14,699 bases of DNA from JAPUDQ01 sp039916485 (GTDB lineage: Bacteria > Patescibacteriota > Saccharimonadia > Saccharimonadales > Saccharimonadaceae). Below, piece after piece: positions 4,597 through 12,138 of the stretch; position 1 is the stretch's first letter; every line of letters begins with the position of its first letter. A program made the translations under genes and the position numbers. The DNA lies in the NCBI GenBank assembly GCA_039916485.1, contig JBDSLH010000022.1:1-14699 (forward strand), in the 5' to 3' direction. A model generated the notes under the pieces. That model worked only from the letters and a program-made list of their open reading frames with translations. It was not told the origin of the DNA and made no database searches.

Positions 4597-5520
4597 ATGA
4601 AACATATACCACCACAACAACTCCAATCTCCGTCAGCTGACGGAGACGAAAAAACTATTCATATACCGGTCCTACTCGAGGATGCGATAGCTTTGCTGGC
4701 TCCAAAAACTGGCGAAACATATCTGGATCTGACGGCAGGCTACGGCGGACATGCCCAGGCGATTATTGATATCGTCGGTGCATCGAACGCTACACTGGTA
4801 GATCGCGATCAAAACGCAATTGATCACCTAGAACGCTTCGCGTCCGAAGGTGCTCGCGTCGAGAAAAACGATTTTGCAACCTACGCCGAGCACTGTGCCG
4901 AGCAAGGGGAGCAATTTAATATGGTTCTTGTGGATCTTGGTGTATCGTCACCGCAGCTTGATATAGCAACGAGAGGATTCTCGATCAAACGAGACGGCCC
5001 TCTTGATATGCGAATGGATGAATCAGGTGCAGTTACTGCATCAGATATAATCAATCGTGCATCAGAAAAAGAGTTGGCTCGTATAATCGAACGGTACGGC
5101 GAAGAACGTCGGAGAACAGCGCAAAAAATTGCGTATGCAATCCGGATCAATCGACCAATACGTACTACATTCAAACTTGCTGAAGTCATATTAGCTCAAC
5201 ATCGTGGAGCGTACCAAAAAGTACATCCTGCCACGCGTACCTTTCAAGCTATACGCATCGCGGTCAACAAAGAGCTCGAACAGCTCGAACGCCTCCTTGC
5301 AGTCATGCCCCAGCTCCTTATGCCTGGCGGACGAATTGCAATCATCAGCTTCCATAGTCTGGAAGATCGATTGGTTAAGCAATACTTCCAAGAGCAAGCA
5401 GCAGCAGGGTATGAAGCATCGCTCAGTCTATTGACCAAAAAGCCGATCCGCGGCGTAACACACGACGTTCACAACCCGCGCGCACGGAGTGCTACACTTC
5501 GAGCCGCAGTGAAAATATAA
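4597..5520 (+). CDS. rsmH: 16S rRNA (cytosine1402-N4)-methyltransferase RsmH
   Basis: A complete 307-residue SAM-dependent methyltransferase that modifies N4 of C1402 in the 16S rRNA P site. Visible features: the N-terminal HIPVLLEDA (22-30), SAM-binding YLDLTAGYGGHA (42-53; the usual motif has GGGGHS), DRDQNAI (69-75), DLGVSSPQLD (113-122), RGFS and GPLDMRMD (126-141), and near the end RIAIISFHSLEDRLVKQYF. Length and motif order match the family. It is the standard second gene of the dcw cluster, but here it is separated from mraZ by an unusually long structured gap and has its own candidate promoter, so its expression may be partly uncoupled from mraZ. The start at ATG 4597 follows from AGGTGA at 4586-4591; the GTG nine bases earlier would add only three residues. 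Confidence 0.96.
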   Translation: MKHIPPQQLQSPSADGDEKTIHIPVLLEDAIALLAPKTGETYLDLTAGYGGHAQAIIDIVGASNATLVDRDQNAIDHLERFASEGARVEKNDFATYAEHCAEQGEQFNMVLVDLGVSSPQLDIATRGFSIKRDGPLDMRMDESGAVTASDIINRASEKELARIIERYGEERRRTAQKIAYAIRINRPIRTTFKLAEVILAQHRGAYQKVHPATRTFQAIRIAVNKELEQLERLLAVMPQLLMPGGRIAIISFHSLEDRLVKQYFQEQAAAGYEASLSLLTKKPIRGVTHDVHNPRARSATLRAAVKI

Positions 5521-5540
5521 AACAAAAAAGGGAAACGACT

Positions 5541-5600
5541 ATGGCAATCAAAATAGTCAACAAATCTCGAGCTGTACGTATCACGGTCAACCACCGCTAA
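5541..5600 (+). CDS. 19-residue ORF between rsmH and ftsL
   Basis: ATG at 5541 opens a 19-codon frame, MAIKIVNKSRAVRITVNHR, ending with TAA at 5598-5600. GGGA (5530-5533) sits 7 nt before the ATG, one of the better ribosome binding sites of the cluster, and the start is 20 nt after the rsmH stop. The peptide is basic (five Lys/Arg plus His) and has no membrane segment. A long hairpin begins 21 nt after its stop. I do not recognise it. It may be a very small protein, or a leader peptide whose translation affects folding of the downstream RNA before ftsL. Its size means chance cannot be excluded. Confidence 0.4.
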   Translation: MAIKIVNKSRAVRITVNHR

Positions 5601-5621
5601 TACGCTCAGCCTGGGCACGCA

Positions 5622-5658
5622 TCTCACACACCTGGTCAAAATAGCCTGGTGTGTGAGA
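5622..5658 (+). other. Long hairpin in the rsmH-ftsL gap
   Basis: TCTCACACACC-T-GG (5622-5635) pairs with CC-T-GGTGTGTGAGA (5645-5658): 13 pairs with a single T-T mismatch around a 9-nt loop. There is no T-run on either strand, so it is not a standard terminator. It could be an mRNA processing or stabilising site between rsmH and ftsL, or part of an attenuation device with the small ORF. AGCCTGG occurs at 5608-5614 and again at 5643-5649 inside the stem. Confidence 0.75.
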
Positions 5659-5696
5659 CAAAATACAAACACTAACAGAAAAAGAGATAGCACCAC

Positions 5697-6056
5697 ATGT
5701 CTCATTATTACCGAATGTCTTCGCAGCAGTTTGCAGGACGACAGCAACGAATGTGGCGACGCAATCAAAACACTGTGTCATTTGCACCAGCACACGCGCT
5801 AGGGCCTATTTCACATACAGTTTTGATCGCTCTTATGATAGCTGTGCTTGGCCTTATCTATCTGACCCAGGTTACTAAAACCAGCGGTTACGGGTATGAT
5901 ATTAATGGGCTTGAGAAAAAGCTTGAAACACTTTCTCTCGAGAAAGAAGAGCTCGCTAATCAAAACGCTCGTTTATCAGCACTAAAAAGTGTCGAAAGTA
6001 GTAACGTCGCTAAAGCAATGACCGCTCCGCAGACAACAGAATACGTACAAAACTAA
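5697..6056 (+). CDS. ftsL: FtsL-like divisome protein
   Basis: A 119-residue bitopic membrane protein: a basic cytoplasmic N-terminus (about 1-38, with RQQRMWRRNQ), one transmembrane helix (about 40-58, HTVLIALMIAVLGLIYLTQ), then a coiled-coil of alternating Leu, Glu and Lys (about 68-100, YDINGLEKKLETLSLEKEEL...). This is the FtsL/DivIC architecture, and the position just before ftsI is the canonical one. FtsL acts with FtsB/DivIC and FtsQ to recruit and activate FtsW-FtsI at the septum. Family sequence conservation is low, so the assignment rests on topology and synteny. The ATG at 5697 is used; a second in-frame ATG at 5715 would shorten it by six residues. Only a weak GAGA lies upstream. 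ftsI begins 1 nt after its stop. Confidence 0.82.
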   Translation: MSHYYRMSSQQFAGRQQRMWRRNQNTVSFAPAHALGPISHTVLIALMIAVLGLIYLTQVTKTSGYGYDINGLEKKLETLSLEKEELANQNARLSALKSVESSNVAKAMTAPQTTEYVQN

Positions 6057-6057
6057 T

Positions 6058-7818
6058 ATGCAGTCTCAAAACACATACACTCGATCAGAGGTTCTCGTCT
6101 GGGGGCTTTTGCTCGTACTTGGTATATTTGTTCTGAGGCTGTTTTATTTGCAGGTCATACAACATGATCACTATGTCAGTGAAGCAGATAGAATACAGAT
6201 CCAGCCGCTCACCATTCAGCCTGAACGAGGCGAGTTATATGTCTATGATAACGACGAACTTGTGCCGCTTGTGTTGAATGAACGTGTCTATACCGTATTT
6301 GCAGATCCATCAGAAATAAAAAATGTGTCAAAAACAAAGCAGGCTCTCCAGAAAATTATTGGAGGGGAGCTATTTAAAGATGTTGATACATTACTCCAAG
6401 ATGAAACAGGTAAAGTACGTTATCAAATTATTGCGCGTAATATCAGTCGCACACAAGCAGAAAAAATCGAAAAAGAACAATTGCGTGGTATAGGGTTGCA
6501 ACAAACAAACCGACGGTTGTATCCAGAAGGCGCGCTAGCAGCACAAGCGCTTGGGTACTTGGATGCTGAGGGAAATGGTCAGTACGGTATCGAAGGGGCT
6601 CTCAACGACCGCCTACAGGGCAAGGAAGGCTTGCTTGAGACTGTTACGGACGTCAGCAAAATACCCCTTACTATCCGAAATGACGATGTGAATAAACCTG
6701 CGAAAGACGGTGATGATTTAGTATTATCAATCAATCGTAGTATCCAGCTTCAGGCCGAGGCAGCGCTCAAAATTGGTCTTGAACGGGCAAAAGCCACCAA
6801 AGGAAGTGTCCTCGTGATGAACCCGAATACCGGACACGTACTGGCGATGGCTAATTATCCGACCTATGACCCAGCTGCCTACAACAAAGTTGATGATTAT
6901 AATTTGTTCCAAAACGGCATTGTCAGTGCGCCATTTGAAAACGGATCAGTTATCAAAGCCCTTACAGTCGGGGCTGGTCTCGATAGTGGGGCGGTAACCA
7001 TTAACACCACATTTAATGATGTCACTGGTTGTACGCAGGTAGAAGACAGACGTATTTGTAATGTGGAAGATGACCCCAAGAGCGCAAATGCTACAATGCT
7101 CGATACCCTCAGGTACTCCCTCAACACCGGTGTAGTTCATATTGCGAAACAGATGGGTGACGGTAATATTAGTCGAACAGCGAGAGATACACTCTATGAT
7201 TATTTTCATAATAAATATCGATTTGGCCAGCTGACCGGTATCGAACAGGTCGGCGAAAGTGCCGGTATTATCATCGCGCCAGACCAACAAGAAGGTAATA
7301 GTGTCCGGTATGCCAATATGGTGTTTGGGCAGGGCATGGATCAAACTATGGTTCAAACGGCCTCTGCATTTTCTGCAGAGATCAATGGAGGCACGTACTA
7401 TAAGCCGACACTTGTCGCAGGGATTCGTGAGCAACGTGGCAATGTAATTGAGAAAGAACCAACCGTAGTGGCGCAAGGTGTATTATCGACCGCAGCATCT
7501 GAACAAGCTCGAGAACTCATATGGCAAGGTCGAAAAACAGGATTTTTTGGCAAGTTTGACCGAGAAGGCTATATGATTGGTGGCAAGACAGGCACAAGCC
7601 AAGTCATCGATCCAAAAACCGGGCAATACTCAGATACCGACTCGATTGGTACATACTTGGGATTCGGCGGTGTAGATAAGCCTGAATATGTCATAATGGT
7701 CAAGGTAGACAATGCAAAAAGTGGTGGCTATGAAGGCACAACTGCAGCCGGCCCAATCTTTAACGATCTCAACAACTGGATGATCGATTATCTAAAATTA
7801 CAACCAAAAAGGAACTAA
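6058..7818 (+). CDS. ftsI: Class B penicillin-binding protein, FtsI (PBP3)
   Basis: A complete 586-residue monofunctional transpeptidase that cross-links septal peptidoglycan. It has a short cytoplasmic N-terminus, one membrane helix (about 12-31, VLVWGLLLVLGIFVLRLFYL), a PBP-dimer/pedestal region (including QPLTIQPERGELY and ARNISRTQAEKIEKEQLRGIGLQ), and a C-terminal transpeptidase domain. The catalytic motifs are intact: S297-V-I-K300 (acyl-enzyme Ser and general base), S354-L-N356, and K510-T-G-T513. The residues before the active Ser read FENGS where EPGS is usual. There are no PASTA repeats. Length agrees with FtsI/PBP2 proteins. It is placed between ftsL and mraY, starts 1 nt after ftsL and ends 1 nt before the mraY GTG. 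FtsW, encoded downstream, would be its polymerase partner. Confidence 0.95.
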   Translation: MQSQNTYTRSEVLVWGLLLVLGIFVLRLFYLQVIQHDHYVSEADRIQIQPLTIQPERGELYVYDNDELVPLVLNERVYTVFADPSEIKNVSKTKQALQKIIGGELFKDVDTLLQDETGKVRYQIIARNISRTQAEKIEKEQLRGIGLQQTNRRLYPEGALAAQALGYLDAEGNGQYGIEGALNDRLQGKEGLLETVTDVSKIPLTIRNDDVNKPAKDGDDLVLSINRSIQLQAEAALKIGLERAKATKGSVLVMNPNTGHVLAMANYPTYDPAAYNKVDDYNLFQNGIVSAPFENGSVIKALTVGAGLDSGAVTINTTFNDVTGCTQVEDRRICNVEDDPKSANATMLDTLRYSLNTGVVHIAKQMGDGNISRTARDTLYDYFHNKYRFGQLTGIEQVGESAGIIIAPDQQEGNSVRYANMVFGQGMDQTMVQTASAFSAEINGGTYYKPTLVAGIREQRGNVIEKEPTVVAQGVLSTAASEQARELIWQGRKTGFFGKFDREGYMIGGKTGTSQVIDPKTGQYSDTDSIGTYLGFGGVDKPEYVIMVKVDNAKSGGYEGTTAAGPIFNDLNNWMIDYLKLQPKRN

Positions 7819-7819
7819 T

Positions 7820-8860
7820 GTGGAAGAAATCACCATATCCCAACTGACGAGCTCTCTAATATTTATGGTTTCTTTGTCATTGGGCGCGCTGACACTGTCA
7901 CTCATATTAACGCCAATATATACCTACGCTGCATATCGCTTTAAGTTCTGGAAGCGTCAACGTGACGTCAGTACCACAGGAGAGGCGCTCTCAGTCTTTA
8001 CAAAGCTTCATGCCAGCAAATTTCAGCGTAATATCCCGACAATGGCCGGACTGATAATTGTACTAGCTGTAACGGTTATTACGCTGCTGTTTAATCTTGA
8101 CAGAGAACAGACATGGTTGCCGCTCGCTGCGTTACTTGGGGGTGCTATCGTAGGGCTGATTGATGATCTTATTAATATACGAGGTAAACAACTGGGAGTA
8201 GCCGGATTACGATCTGGTATTAAATTTGCCATGATTACTGCCGTGGCTGCTGTTGGCGCGTGGTTTTTCTACAGCAAACTTGGTTTTACGGCGGTTCATT
8301 TGCCATTTATCGCTGGTCAGATTGAGATAGGCTGGCTTATTATCCCGCTCTTTATATTAGCTGTTGTGAGCGCGGGTAATGCAGTGAATATTAGTGATGG
8401 GCTTGATGGTCTCGCAGGGGGTCTACTGGCTTCTGCGTATGCTACCTATGCCATGATCGCACTGCTGCAGGGGAATGTTGGACTGGCAGGGTTTTGCTTT
8501 ACGATACTGGGCACGCTGATTGCGTATCTGTGGTTTAACGTTCATCCTGCAAGATTTTTTATGGGTGATATTGGAAGTTTTGCGATGGGTACAGCGCTTG
8601 GAGTGGTTGCAATGCTCACAAACGCAATATTTTTGCTCCCAATCATTGGTTTCATGTTTGTGGTTGAAGTTAGTTCAAGCGCAATACAAATACTATCAAA
8701 AAAGATATTTAAACGCAGAGTCTTTATCTCGGCACCTATACACCATCATTTAGAAGCTAAGGGCTGGCCAGAATCTAAGGTGACAATGCGATTTTGGCTG
8801 ATTGCTAATGTTGCTGGCTTTGTAGGGCTACTCGCTGCTCTTGCTGGAGGGCATATTTAG
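7820..8860 (+). CDS. mraY: Phospho-MurNAc-pentapeptide transferase MraY
   Basis: A 346-residue polytopic inner-membrane enzyme that transfers phospho-MurNAc-pentapeptide from UDP to undecaprenyl phosphate, giving lipid I. About ten hydrophobic segments are visible. Signature residues are present: PTMAGL early, D115-D116 in IDDLINIRGKQLG, NAVNISDGLDGLAGG (187-201, with D193 and D196), WFNVHPARFFMGDIGS (D250), and the histidine triad PIHHHLE (H308-H310). The start codon is GTG at 7820, 1 nt after the ftsI stop, with AGGA about 5 nt upstream; an ATG at 7818 overlaps the stop but is out of frame. It acts directly before MurG, encoded two genes later. Confidence 0.96.
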   Translation: MEEITISQLTSSLIFMVSLSLGALTLSLILTPIYTYAAYRFKFWKRQRDVSTTGEALSVFTKLHASKFQRNIPTMAGLIIVLAVTVITLLFNLDREQTWLPLAALLGGAIVGLIDDLINIRGKQLGVAGLRSGIKFAMITAVAAVGAWFFYSKLGFTAVHLPFIAGQIEIGWLIIPLFILAVVSAGNAVNISDGLDGLAGGLLASAYATYAMIALLQGNVGLAGFCFTILGTLIAYLWFNVHPARFFMGDIGSFAMGTALGVVAMLTNAIFLLPIIGFMFVVEVSSSAIQILSKKIFKRRVFISAPIHHHLEAKGWPESKVTMRFWLIANVAGFVGLLAALAGGHI

Positions 8861-8863
8861 ACT

Positions 8864-10165
8864 ATGAAACCTGTGACAGCTCGCCGCCGTACAGGTAGTC
8901 AGTCAGCTCAGACTTCGAGTAGAGTTGCTGGTTCGAGGCGACATCGAGCAGATCATCGGCTTATGCTGTTTATGGGACTCCTCATCCTGGTAGGGCTGAT
9001 AGTACTATTTGCGATCTCTCCGTATCAAATACATCGCATCAACACAGAAGGCGGCAGTCTCGACCAAAGCCACTATATGTTTAAGCAACTTGCATACCTA
9101 GGCATCGGAACCGGGGCATTCATAGCAGGATCATTACTACCTCTAGCCCTGTGGAGAAAGGTAGCGGGCCCGTTAGTCATCACGGCGCTTACATTGTGCG
9201 CGCTCCTAGCGCTGCTCGGTGCGTTTTCTGCACCTCCAGCCATGTGTTTCAATGGTGCATGTCGGTGGTTTGATCTCGGATTTATTTCATTTCAGCCTGC
9301 TGAGTTTTTGAAATTTGCCGTTGTTGTGTTTGCCGCAGTTTTCTTAGGTCAGCGTATGAAAGCTGGCAAAATCAACAATGTGCAGGACACGCTCGTGCCG
9401 ATTGTTATCCTCCTTGGATTGGCAATGTTCTTTGTAATAGGCTTGCAGAAAGATATGGGCACAGGTATCACCATTGTCGGAGCGCTTATTGCCATGATGA
9501 TCGTTTCGGGAGTCTCATTACGACTACTAGCTATCGGCGGAGCGGGGATACTCGCGCTGGGATCGTTATTGATTATGTTGTCACCACATCGTGTAGAGCG
9601 TATAGTCACATTTTTAAACCACAGTAGTGTTACTGATGCCAATAGTTATCACATCGATATGGCCAAGGTTGCTATCGGGAGCGGGGGACTGTTTGGCAAA
9701 GGACTGGGTAATGGAGTGCAAGCATTTGGTTACTTACCTGAAGCGCTGAACGACTCAATATTTGCCGTACTCGGCGAGATATTTGGATTTATTGGACTGG
9801 TTATCATCCTTGGCATGTTTGCAGCGCTCCTAGCGCGAATCATGCGCACATCAGAACGAGTCAGTGATCCGACCATGAAATTACTTGCGGCTGGTGGATT
9901 TGGGTGGATTGCAACGCATGTCGTCGTTAATATTGGTGCAATGACAGGTATTTTGCCATTAACGGGAGTAACATTACCATTCCTCAGTTTTGGCGGTACA
10001 AGTCTATTGTTTATGATGGCCACGCTCGGCATTATTTATCAGATATCGAGGTATACAACGTTCCAGCTTGAAACTAAAGGAGGAAGCGATGAAACTAGTC
10101 GCAGTGGGCGGCGGTTCCGGGGGGCACGTAACCCCGGTTCTAGCCGTCATAAACGAGCTATCTAA
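8864..10165 (+). CDS. ftsW: SEDS peptidoglycan glycosyltransferase FtsW
   Basis: A 433-residue polytopic SEDS-family protein, the septal peptidoglycan polymerase that works with FtsI. A basic N-terminal tail (1-33, Arg/Ser-rich) precedes about ten hydrophobic segments. Family motifs: GACRWFDLGFISFQPAEFLK (about 127-146), LQKDMGTGITI, HIDMAKVAIGSGGLFGKGLGNG, EALNDSIFAVLGEIFGFIGL with D297 at the position of the catalytic Asp, and the C-terminal GILPLTGVTLPFLSFGGTSLL. The ATG at 8864 is 3 nt after the mraY stop. The last 25 codons overlap the start of murG by 77 nt in another frame, giving a Gly/Arg-rich basic tail (GRRFRGARNPGSSRHKRA). Cluster context makes FtsW much more likely than the paralogue RodA. 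Confidence 0.94.
   Translation: MKPVTARRRTGSQSAQTSSRVAGSRRHRADHRLMLFMGLLILVGLIVLFAISPYQIHRINTEGGSLDQSHYMFKQLAYLGIGTGAFIAGSLLPLALWRKVAGPLVITALTLCALLALLGAFSAPPAMCFNGACRWFDLGFISFQPAEFLKFAVVVFAAVFLGQRMKAGKINNVQDTLVPIVILLGLAMFFVIGLQKDMGTGITIVGALIAMMIVSGVSLRLLAIGGAGILALGSLLIMLSPHRVERIVTFLNHSSVTDANSYHIDMAKVAIGSGGLFGKGLGNGVQAFGYLPEALNDSIFAVLGEIFGFIGLVIILGMFAALLARIMRTSERVSDPTMKLLAAGGFGWIATHVVVNIGAMTGILPLTGVTLPFLSFGGTSLLFMMATLGIIYQISRYTTFQLETKGGSDETSRSGRRFRGARNPGSSRHKRAI
10077..10083 (+). promoter_or_regulatory. Strong Shine-Dalgarno of murG inside ftsW
   Basis: AAGGAGG lies 5 nt before ATG 10089, the best ribosome binding site in the window, within the ftsW coding sequence. It fixes the murG start 21 nt downstream of an earlier in-frame ATG at 10068. 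It suggests that murG is initiated independently and not only by coupling. Confidence 0.85.
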
Positions 10166-11237
10166 GATAGACCCGCAGCTCGATGTCGAATTCATTTGCG
10201 ATACAGCATTTGAGTCGCAATCTCGAGGTCTCATGAGGCACGCGCTGGTGCCAGTGGTCGTTAAGACTATTCCTGCCGGTAAGTTCCGTCGTTACCATGG
10301 AGAAAGTGTCATAGACGCCCTTAAAGACGGCAGAACAATACTTCTTAACCTTCGTGACCTCGTCCATATCGTGGCCGGCTTTGTTATGAGCATGGTATAC
10401 CTGATCATGCGTCGACCTGACGTCGTATTCGCCAAAGGTGGCTACGTATGTTTACCATTTGGTCTCGCGGCTAGTCTTCTGAGGATCCCACTCGTGATTC
10501 ATGATTCCGACACAAGACCAGGTCTAACCAATAAAGTTCTGGCTCGGTTTGCAACACAGATAGGCACCGGATCACCAATAGAGAATTATGGTTATGACAA
10601 AGTAAAAACTAGCTATGTAGGTGTGCCTATACAGTCTGAGTTCCACCCCTTTAGCGAGGAAGAACGCCGATCTGCTCGGCACGAAATAGGCATGATAGAC
10701 GTTACAGCACGACTTGTTGTTGTGACTGGCGGAGGCCTTGGCGCACGATCTATTAACGAAGCAATGGTGAGATCTGCTCCACGTGTGCTTGAGGCAGGGA
10801 TACATGTGTATCATGTCACAGGAAAGAAGCAATATGATGATATCGTTCAGCGAGCGCCACAGCATGCACATTATATTACCGTACCATTCGTCTACAAGGA
10901 TATGCACCGTATCTTAGGGGCTGCTGATGTAGTAGTATCACGAGCGAGCGCAACATTTATCCAAGAGCTGGCTGGGCTTGCAAAACCAACGATACTCATC
11001 CCGGCAAGTCATTTGGGTGATCAAGTTAAGAATGCTGCGGTATACGAAGCTGCCAACGCTGCAGTAGTCATGACCGATGATGCAATAGCTATAGATCAGG
11101 ATCTTGGGACAGCTATAGTATCACTGATGCAGTCTGAGCAGGTACGTACACGGCTTTCTGATAAGATACACGAGTTTGCACGACCACAAGCGGCTGCGGC
11201 TGTGGCTGCTATGATCAAAAAAGCAGGTAAAGAGTAA
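10089..11237 (+). CDS. murG: UDP-GlcNAc:lipid I N-acetylglucosaminyltransferase MurG
   Basis: A 382-residue peripheral membrane GT-B glycosyltransferase of family GT28. It adds GlcNAc from UDP-GlcNAc to lipid I, producing lipid II on the inner leaflet. Visible motifs: GGGSGGHVTPVLAV (7-20), the lipid I-binding Gly-rich loop; KGGYVCLPFGLAASLLRIPLV followed by HDSDTRPGLTNKVLA in the acceptor domain (the family usually has HEQNxxPGxxN); VVTGGGLGARSINEAM; and RASATFIQELAGLAKPTILIP plus GDQVKNA in the donor-nucleotide domain. Residues after ATG 10089 begin directly with the first beta strand, as in other MurG proteins. It overlaps ftsW by 77 nt and is followed 1 nt after its stop by ftsQ. Confidence 0.95.
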   Translation: MKLVAVGGGSGGHVTPVLAVINELSKIDPQLDVEFICDTAFESQSRGLMRHALVPVVVKTIPAGKFRRYHGESVIDALKDGRTILLNLRDLVHIVAGFVMSMVYLIMRRPDVVFAKGGYVCLPFGLAASLLRIPLVIHDSDTRPGLTNKVLARFATQIGTGSPIENYGYDKVKTSYVGVPIQSEFHPFSEEERRSARHEIGMIDVTARLVVVTGGGLGARSINEAMVRSAPRVLEAGIHVYHVTGKKQYDDIVQRAPQHAHYITVPFVYKDMHRILGAADVVVSRASATFIQELAGLAKPTILIPASHLGDQVKNAAVYEAANAAVVMTDDAIAIDQDLGTAIVSLMQSEQVRTRLSDKIHEFARPQAAAAVAAMIKKAGKE

Positions 11238-11238
11238 C

Positions 11239-12138
11239 ATGGTATTTAGCTCACGTCGCCAGCGACATGAACCCGTTCGCAAATCTGCCGAACCGTCGTC
11301 ACCGAACGTATATCGCCGTAGCCGGACTTTAACAGGCAGTATATCATCGCGGGTTACTGCTGCTGTCGAACACGCTTCGCAGCTTCGTTCACCACGACTA
11401 GAAGAACATGATCTGCGAGGTCATCGACGCAAACTAAGCCTCCTGCTGATTAGCGTTGTCGTTGGTGCAGCACTCTTAGCATGGGTAGTTGATAACACAA
11501 TTGCATTTGTTGAGTCAGATCAAGCATCCAGCATTACACCAGCCCAGGTAGAGATAGTGGAAGCATATCTGAATGCCCATCCGATTGAGCGTTTGCCGTT
11601 TATGCTCAACACGGCGCAGTTATCATCATTTGTATTAAAACAGGCTCCTGAAGTTAGTACCATCTATATCACTGGAGATGGGTTGTTTATGAAGCATCTT
11701 GTGTCTGTGACAGAGCGTATCCCGGTTGCACAGTGGACACTCGGACAAGACGTCTATTACGTTGATGCTGAAGGCGTTGCCTACCAGCACAAAGGCCTTA
11801 CTACCCAAGGTCTAGTACAGGTAAAAGATGAGACAGGTTTGCCACTTGCATCCCAGCGGGTTGCTTCCAGGCAGACGATGCAATTTATAGGTAAAGTTGT
11901 AGCGACTATTCAGTCCAGTACAAGTGAGCGTGTTGCTGAAGTTATACTCCCTGCCGGGCAACTTAAACAGATCGATATCATCCTGGAGAGTCGACCATAC
12001 AGGATCAAGCTCCATAGTGATAGGGCGCCAGCAGGGCAGGCAGCTGATGTCCTTGCTATTCTCCGGCATCTTGATCAACAATCAGTGCAGCCTCAGTATG
12101 TTGATGCTCGGGTAGAGGGTAAAGCATTCTACAGATAG
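11239..12138 (+). CDS. ftsQ: FtsQ/DivIB-like divisome protein
   Basis: A 299-residue bitopic membrane protein. A long, basic, probably disordered cytoplasmic tail (1-64) is followed by one transmembrane helix (about 66-86, LSLLLISVVVGAALLAWVVDN) and an extracytoplasmic part. A POTRA-like region is expected at about 95-160, but the match is weak. The FtsQ-type beta segment VTERIPVAQWTLGQDVYYVDAEGVAY spans about 157-182. FtsQ/DivIB connects early and late divisome proteins and binds FtsL/FtsB. It is the last gene of the cluster; in many bacteria ftsA and ftsZ follow, but here an AT-rich gap and a convergent gene come next. It begins 1 nt after the murG stop without a clear ribosome binding site. 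Identity rests on topology, the ERxPxA...YYVDxxGxAY pattern and synteny. Confidence 0.83.
   Translation: MVFSSRRQRHEPVRKSAEPSSPNVYRRSRTLTGSISSRVTAAVEHASQLRSPRLEEHDLRGHRRKLSLLLISVVVGAALLAWVVDNTIAFVESDQASSITPAQVEIVEAYLNAHPIERLPFMLNTAQLSSFVLKQAPEVSTIYITGDGLFMKHLVSVTERIPVAQWTLGQDVYYVDAEGVAYQHKGLTTQGLVQVKDETGLPLASQRVASRQTMQFIGKVVATIQSSTSERVAEVILPAGQLKQIDIILESRPYRIKLHSDRAPAGQAADVLAILRHLDQQSVQPQYVDARVEGKAFYR

Larger units (their letters stand above)
4513..4625 (+). repeat. 16-nt exact direct repeat flanking the rsmH start
   Basis: CACCACAACAACTCCA occurs exactly at 4513-4528 and again at 4610-4625, 97 nt apart. The second copy lies within rsmH codons 5-10. Between them is an imperfect tandem pair, AAAACAAACACATACTGCG (4542-4560) and AAAACAAACATACTCGC (4561-4577). 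The sequence is low in complexity, so chance similarity is possible. Confidence 0.6.

Noticed and set aside
6946..7476. 176-codon minus-strand ORF inside ftsI
   Set aside because: It is antisense to a motif-complete ftsI, has no recognisable domain or ribosome binding site, and looks like a chance open frame.
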